Below are positions 57,824-64,000 of a stretch of 64,000 nucleotides of DNA, piece by piece. How positions within the stretch are numbered: position 1 is the stretch's first letter; every line of letters starts with the position of its first letter. The position numbers and the translations under genes are program-made. Under the pieces are notes generated by a model. It was not told the DNA's origin. It saw nothing but the letters and a program-made list of their open reading frames with translations, and made no database searches. Source of the DNA: Gnetum montanum (Eukaryota > Streptophyta > Gnetopsida > Gnetales > Gnetaceae); NCBI GenBank assembly GCA_015680685.1, contig MNCI01037820.1, forward strand, positions 870,530-934,529, read 5' to 3'.

Positions 57824-58726
57824 TGATGAGTGGTGAGGTACCCCTACACTCAACCATACAAATATGAACATTCACGCATGATCTAGTCAAACTCCGTGGA
57901 CAGGCTAGTTCTGGTATCTAGATAGTTACATGTTGATTGTAGTTCGTTGTCTTCCCACTTGGACTAGTATTTTCTTTGTCACATATGGTTTAGTCCAAAG
58001 TGAGGTGTATGATATGATCCTAAACTAGTGCTACTCCTAGAGGTAATGGAAAATAACTTTATTTTAAGCTAATAGGGAATAAGAAGCAAAATCTAAGCTA
58101 GCCTAAGTGCGATGAGCATCCGTCCCTTAATCATCTGTGCACATCTTGGACCTCATGTACTACTTCTGGGATTACCAAGTGTATATTATTTGAGCACTCC
58201 TAGATATGCTTCTGGGTTACCAAGTAGTTACACTTAAATGTTCATGATTAAGTCGTACTCATACCACAATTAACAACAGGAATAGTAAATGACGATAAAG
58301 AAATATTAATTAAGAAAAAAGTAAATAACAATAAAAATTAAATAATTAAAACTATGTGAATGATGCAATGATGGAGTAATCTTAATCTTTATTGTTGTTC
58401 ATGTGTGTGTCCAAGTACAACACACTCGAATAAAGGTTCCATACAATTACAATCATCACATTGCGAACATGCACTAGGGAAAGGGTTGAGATGAACTAAA
58501 AATGAACAAAAAGACTCTACTCCTATACTTACTTTCCTCCCCCTTCTTGTGCACCTAAATGTGGTATTTATAGGCTTACACAGGAACCACAATATCGTGT
58601 ATCCGATATCATTACCTAGGTTGCGATATCGTGTACCCGATATCGCAAGTTTGATATTGAGGGTTCGATATCAGAGGTTCAATGTTAAGGGTCCGATATC
58701 AACACGTGAAAAACCATGATTCATCA
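57824..58726 (-). repeat. 3' LTR of element D (903 bp)
   Basis: It runs from TGATGAGTGGTGAGG to ATTCATCA. The TATA box is near 58564-58573 (minus). The outer end carries GATATCGTGTACCCGATATC palindromic words rather than the tRNA of A or the minisatellite of B. The polypurine tract GTCATGGGGCTA (minus) follows at 58727-58738. Confidence 0.88.
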
Positions 58727-58899
58727 TAGCCCCATGACTGAATAACAACTCGTCCTTGAGTCAAAGAAAGTGAGGAAAAAGTTCATTCAATACAAACAAG
58801 GGATAGGTATGAGATTATTGAATGACCATGGACTATTTCATGCCACAATGTGGGACTAAACAAGATTTGGACACAAACACAAAAGACAAAACTTGTGGA

Positions 58900-59338
58900 A
58901 CTCATGGGGTTTGTGGTGGTGGTGGCTCCTCCATGGGTGCCTTTTCTTTGTCCTACGCTCCAGGCTTATGAGATTGATACCGTTGATGAAGCACCTAACA
59001 TTTCTCCTCTTCTATCTAAGGATTATGAGCCATCCATGCTAATGTTCCAATGTTTGATGGAGTTGACACTTTCCATGGACACGACAGCTACGGGAACACT
59101 TGATTGGCCTTGACATGCCATGCCAAAAATAGTTGTCATTCCTCTTCATAGGCTCGGGCCCTAACCTCTCCACCTTTTTCTTGTCCAGATTGTGTAGTGA
59201 CAGGAGTTCCCTGATGGATGCTGAATGATTGTGCCTCCTACAATGCATGTTCTACATGAGGTCCTTGGCCTCTACCTCTCCCTGGGTGTTCAGTTGCACC
59301 TTGAGAAGGTCCTCCTTGTTGTCCTCTTTTAGGGTCAT
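58900..59338 (-). pseudogene. 3' ORF remnant of element D
   Basis: GATTATAG is followed by ATG at 59338. Relative to A one base is missing, so the ATG frame stops after 28 codons. The alternative frame reads P-K-R-G-Q-Q-G-G-P-S-Q-G-A as in A. Confidence 0.45.
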
Positions 59339-60780
59339 CTATAATCACACAAAGATAAATTGTTAGTAAGCTTATTGAAAGAAGTTCAATTATTTCATAC
59401 CTTACTCATTGCCTTTAATAAATGTTGAATTCTTTGCTTAGTGTGATTTTAGAGCTAGAAAGTTTTTTTAAGGAAGTTTCTCTAAAAGTTTAATGTTGGA
59501 CCTAATTTGTTTAGGTGACACATAAAAGGACATGTAATGGTTTTGAGGAATGTTTGATAAAATGCTGACAAAGGAAAGAATAGATTTGGCAATGAAGTAC
59601 TCGAAGGGTATAAAATGATGTGGTGGTGTGCAACAAGTACAAATTACAAAATTCATGCAAGTGGATCCTATCCAAAGCAAGTTCCAACCTATAATGCCCT
59701 TGCATAACCACACCTTAAAATGTCTATAGGCACTAGAAGGGTTAAATGTAATCCACACCAATTCCACAAAACACACACATGTAGATACCACCATGATGAG
59801 GTATGAACTCAATGCTACACAAGGCACAAGTCACAAATACATGAACAGTGAGATGAGATGAATTCTAGAAGGGATTGTAGAGAGTGGGACATGAGGTAAC
59901 TGGCCTAGGATACGATGAATCCTGAGTGTAGGGTGTGATTAATGTGTCATTAGCCTATTAATTCAAAATCAAGACCAAGTCCATTCCTCTGATTAGTGAC
60001 ATCACATTGTTCTATCCAATAATGGGCAACCATAAGAGCACCACGACAATAAGGTGTACGATCACTTGGAATTTTGTCCAAGGGAGGAGTGATTTGGAAT
60101 TTGCCACACACACACACAATTTTTCTTTGATCTTTTCTTGTGTGGTTCATCTTCTTTTTGTTTTGTTAGCCTCTTTGACACTTTGTCCTTTCTAACAGTG
60201 AACTGAAAAATCCACCAACCTTTAGGCATGGGTGCATGTCTTTCAAGTGGAACCCCTAGAATAGCATTGAGTTTCTTTAGGGAGTTCCTTTATTACTCTT
60301 ACTCCCATTTTTTGTTAGATCTAAAAGGATCTTAGTATGACTAGGCTACATGATAGCAGCTATAGAAGTCACCAAAGAGAATCCACAAGTTCCCTTGATG
60401 TCACACCCTGGCCATTCCTTCTTAGTCTATCATTCTTTGCTTTGGGCATAATGAGCACAAAATTACTTTTAAGTTTTCATGATGACAAGAATATTATCGA
60501 ACTCAGAGTAGAACCTCTTATTAATAGAATGGGTGGATGGATGTTGCGGGCTCACTATCTAAATAATTAGTCACTTATGAATTGATAACATAGAACAACC
60601 CCTCAACCGATTGGTTACATGAGTGTTTTATTCATAGATGAGATTACACACAAAAACATAAAACAATACATTAGAAATGAAAACACTGGAAAACAAAAAA
60701 TTGAAAAACAAAAAATTGTAAAATTAAAGAAAAGGAAAAATATTTACTAATTATGCTTGTTAAAATGGAGGATATCCCCC
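59339..60780 (-). other. conserved non-coding core of element D
   Basis: It is collinear with the cores of A (35294-36950) and B (45386-46800). No open frame is conserved between the three copies. Confidence 0.55.
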
Positions 60781-60949
60781 ATAAGTAAATAGTTGAGCAT
60801 GGCTAGAATTAATAAATGGAAAATTTGGATCTATGCATGTTGGAAATGTTGGGGATCAATCATATCCAAACCATCAAGTGTCTTTTCAGGTGGTGGTAGG
60901 AATATACCCAACTTGGGGTTCACACACTTGATTGTATTAGGCATAGTGG

Positions 60950-62790
60950 GACAAATTATAAGATGTGGTCATGTGATAAAAATTTGACTCACTATGACAC
61001 TTGTGATCATGAGATGGTATGCAAGGATTAATATGTCCCCCTACATGGTTATATTCATTGGGCCACATAGTTGTTGGAGTGTTGATTGGTGGCTTGGATA
61101 AGGTAACAAGAGGTGTTGGGTTTGAAGGAGCAGATTCATCACAGTGCTGGACTTGTGCTGAGTTGGTGGATGTAGTGGTTTAAGAACTGTGTTATCTCTT
61201 TCTATGGTCATACCTAAAGAAAGGATGCTTTCGATGTTGTGAAGGATTCCCACTATAGTTGATAGTAGTAGCACAAGTATCGTTTGTGGGTTGATGCTGT
61301 GGTGCAAAACCTTTTGGTACTATTGGTGGCAATGTAGAAGGAGGTGAAGGGTGAGAATATTGAGGGTGAGAAGAAGTGTAAGGAACATGAGGTGGTGATC
61401 TTGTGGGATAGAACATGGGTTGATAGTACTTAGAAGAATGATAACAATGTGGTGAGATAGAGCATGTTGACCTAGTTGGAGAAATAGGATGCTGAACATA
61501 ATAAGCACTTGGGTTCGAATGGTAGAAAGGGTGTGACTAGTTTAACAGTGCCCTTCCCCCCACAACTAGTGTTTTTGCCACTATGGTTGGACCCAATATT
61601 TCTGTATAAAATTTGGATGTAACATTCTTCCCCAATGCTCATGTAAATGTGATAAGATTGGACATTGGCCTTTGGGGTGATCATACAAGCAAATATTACA
61701 TTGATACGTATGATTGGCAGTTTAGTTCGTATCCTTATTTTCTTCAACCCTTCTTTCTGATTGTCTAGTGGTGTTCTGTCCTATTTCTTGGTTCATCATG
61801 ATTCTTCCTTAGATAATGTTGGCATGTTCTCAACATCTTTCATGTACCCAGTCCATCATCTTATTGATCTTTGCCTCAATTTCATCTAGTGATTGTAGTA
61901 TTGACAAAGATGATCCCACATCCTTAGGGTGAGTTGATTTCTCCTCTTCATGATCATGGACTTTGCTATTTTGAGATTTTGGTCCTATTGAGGGCCTTCA
62001 ACATTCTCCCATTTAACTATTTCTCCTTCTTCTTCTACAACCTGCTTAATAAGCTCTTGGAATTGGTGGGTCCATAGCTCATATAGTTGACCTAGGGCAT
62101 ACATCCCTAAGGTCTCCCTTGTTTTGTTATAGAGCCCATCTATGATGTGGTATATTAGCCTTTCCTTGGAGAACCCATGGCCTAGGCAACTATTTAACAA
62201 AAAATAGTATATTTCTAAGTCCATGTCCAAGGGTTCATGTTGCTCTTGTTTCCACTCTTGGATTTATCTCCTCAAGGCTAACACTCTTGCATAAGTTTGA
62301 TATCTTTCATTGAAGAGTTGTATCATTGTTAGCCAATGTTGAATTGATTTTGGTCTTAAGGACCTATACCATACTTTTTCTTGGTCAACGAGTGTCAGAG
62401 GAAAGAGCTTAAGTTTTTGCCACCCATTATTAATATTTTTCCATACACAAGCATGATGGAAGGCTTGCCAATGATGTAAATCTAAATCATAGCTTCTTGA
62501 AAACTTGGGAAAGTTGTTTAAATCAAGCCTAGGTAGACAACTTTCCTTACGATGCCTATGAGATATTCGAATAGCCTCTTGTATATGCATTAGGCTCTTA
62601 GTGGCTAGCAAGGATTCATCGTCACTAGGTAGGTTATGAATTTGTGAGTTGGAATGATGTTGTCTTCGTTTATGTACATAGGAGACCCCTACCTAGGATT
62701 GAGTACTCCAAACTTCATATTCATCATCATATAATTCGTTGGTTCTCCAATGAATTGCCTTACTAGTTGTTGCATTGTCATAGTCTTGTG
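60950..62790 (-). pseudogene. gag of element D
   Basis: The start codon seen in B is changed (CAT to AAT on the plus strand near 62788). Capsid pieces lie at 62611-62264 (N-G-W-Q-K-L-K-L-F-P, W-Y-R-S-L and F-N-E-R-Y-Q-T-Y) and 62230-61985. The zinc-knuckle-like block is near 61670-61700, and the Pro-rich linker at 61500-61300 is frameshifted. It is more eroded than in A or B. Confidence 0.75.
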
Positions 62791-62912
62791 AGAGAGAAAT
62801 TATTCTGAATCATGTGTGACTTAGTTGAAATTAATTTCTTTTCTAAAAAATATATCGTGAATACTTTGTTACAACGATCTTGTATGATATAACTAATCTA
62901 GATAACTAGCAC

Positions 62913-62932
62913 CATCCTTAGCAATGACACTA
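62913..62932 (-). other. primer binding site of element D, eroded
   Basis: On the minus strand the sequence is TAGTGTCATTGCTAAGGATG. It aligns with the tRNA-Asp site of A and B with several transitions. Confidence 0.6.
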
Positions 62933-62933
62933 A

Positions 62934-63266
62934 TGATGAGTGGCGAGATACCCATACACTCAACCATATGAATACGAGCATTCACGCATGATCCGATCAA
63001 ACTCTGTGGATGGGCTAGTTGTGATATCTAGATAGTTATACATTGATCGCAGTTCGTTGTCTTCCCACTTGGAATAGTGTTTACTTTGTCACGTATGGTT
63101 TAGTCCATAGTGAGGTGTATGATATGATCCTAAACTAGTGCTACTCTTAGAGGTAATGGAAAATAACTTTATTTTAAGCTAATAGGGAATAAGAAGCAAC
63201 ATCTAAGCTAGCCTAAGTGCGATGAGCATCTATCCCTTAATCATCCATGCGCATCTTGGACCTCAT
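62934..63266 (-). repeat. inner part of the 5' LTR of element D
   Basis: It matches 57824-58155 of the 3' LTR and stops after a TTGGACCTCAT stretch, where the LTR of E begins. Confidence 0.8.
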
Positions 63267-64000
63267 TAATAAGTGGCGAGGTATCCCTATGCTCAATCAT
63301 ACTAATACGAGCGTACATGCATGATCCAATTGAATTCCAAGGACGAAGTACTTACGTTGTGGAACAAGGATGGGTTAGTTAATTGCTGTCTTCCCAAGCT
63401 TACTTGTATAGCATGATTGTATGGTTAAGTAAACTTCAAGTTTTTATGTCCTAGTGCTACAAAGGGAGGAGAGAGATAACTAAGTAAGTAATTTAAATTT
63501 AACTAATTAACTATGCTTTAACTAGTCTTAACACCAGCATCCATTCTCACTTTTCATACACATCGTGAACCAGTGCAACACTACTAGGATTACCAAACGC
63601 TAATTGTTACTCGGTTACCAAGTGTTGCATGCATGCTCAAAGTGATCGTATTGAGTGTGCTTACATAGGAGAGTTTCAGGGTGAGAGAGAGAACATTAAT
63701 TAACTAAGGAAAGCATTAAGTAACAACAATTAACATTAATTAATCTAGTCTGAATGTTGCAAGGTTCATCACAAAGTTCATATTTATTGCCATATACAAG
63801 GTGTGCTCAAGTACACAATGCTCGAATAAAGATCTGTTCACTTTATGACTCCTACTGCAGGCACTCAAAAATAATTCTATCTCTGGAAAGGAAAAAAGGC
63901 AAGATTTTGGGTAAGGAACTAAGACTAACTATGCAAACCAAGTGTACTTGCCTCTTATTTATAGGTAATGAGGTAAGCCCCAATATCGTGTACGTGATAT
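63267..64000 (-). mobile_element. LTR of a further Athila-like element (E), runs off the window
   Basis: It starts TAATAAGTGGCGAGGTATCCC, a mutated family inner end, and continues with a more diverged LTR closer to the solo LTR at 16559. A TATA box (CTATAAATAAG, minus) is at about 63952-63962. The outer end with GATATCGTGTACGTGATAT words lies at the window edge. It probably inserted into the 5' LTR of D; the second target-duplication copy would be outside. Confidence 0.7.

Larger units (their letters stand above)
57824..63266 (-). mobile_element. gag-only LTR element D, 5' LTR interrupted
   Basis: D has a 3' LTR at 57824-58726, polypurine tract, 3' ORF remnant, non-coding core, gag, a degraded primer site (62913-62932) and the inner 333 bp of the 5' LTR (62934-63266). 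The LTR of element E interrupts it there. It is collinear with A and B. As in those, no protease, RT or integrase is present. Confidence 0.87.

Overview
The window is repeat-dominated nuclear DNA of a land plant with a large genome. I found no intact host protein-coding gene. The evidence for a plant is the plant-type Ty3/gypsy retrotransposons: one Tat/Ogre-like element with two RNase H domains and a tRNA-Asn primer site, and an Athila-like family with a tRNA-Asp primer site. A nuclear-type tRNA-His sequence fits too. Almost every reading frame is broken, mostly by C-to-T or G-to-A changes, as expected of old methylated repeats. The species cannot be named from this sequence.

Layout. 1-5260: plus-strand gag-protease element (I) with its 3' LTR, entering from the left. 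5264-5336: tRNA-related SINE-like piece. 5942-15058: very decayed minus-strand Athila-like element (G) with gag, protease, RT and a 3' ORF; a different LTR with 44-bp hairpin repeats sits in its 5' LTR. 16559-17389: solo LTR with a perfect target duplication. 18148-50184: a three-level nest. Gag-only element B (duplication GACCA) holds Tat/Ogre-like element C in its 3' LTR (19006-44550, duplication AAGGG). C in turn holds gag-only element A (33458-40136). 50185-57714: AT-rich intergenic DNA with a possible exon relic near 51.5-52.3 kb and a second SINE-like piece. 57715-57823: start of a plus-strand LTR, interrupted by a third gag-only element, D (57824-63266). D's 5' LTR is cut by the LTR of a further relative, E, which runs off the right edge.

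How the parts relate. A, B and D are non-autonomous relatives (about 6.5 kb where complete) with gag, a short 3' ORF behind a splice-acceptor-like site, related LTRs and no protease, RT or integrase. I keeps gag and protease. G has the same gag and protease type plus RT, so it is the best candidate in the window for the autonomous parent family. C belongs to another lineage and carries its own gag, protease, RT, two RNase H domains and integrase.

Two things stand out. First, both LTRs of element A contain a complete nuclear-type tRNA-His(GTG) sequence with TATA-like 5' flank and oligo-T terminator, antisense to the element. Second, element C carries between protease and RT, on the opposite strand, a decayed gene whose introns are still recognisable: four consecutive GT-AG introns, all phase 1. 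Its first part resembles an FCP1/NIF-type phosphatase domain. Antisense introns would not be spliced from the element's RNA, which could explain how an intron-bearing passenger survived retrotransposition.
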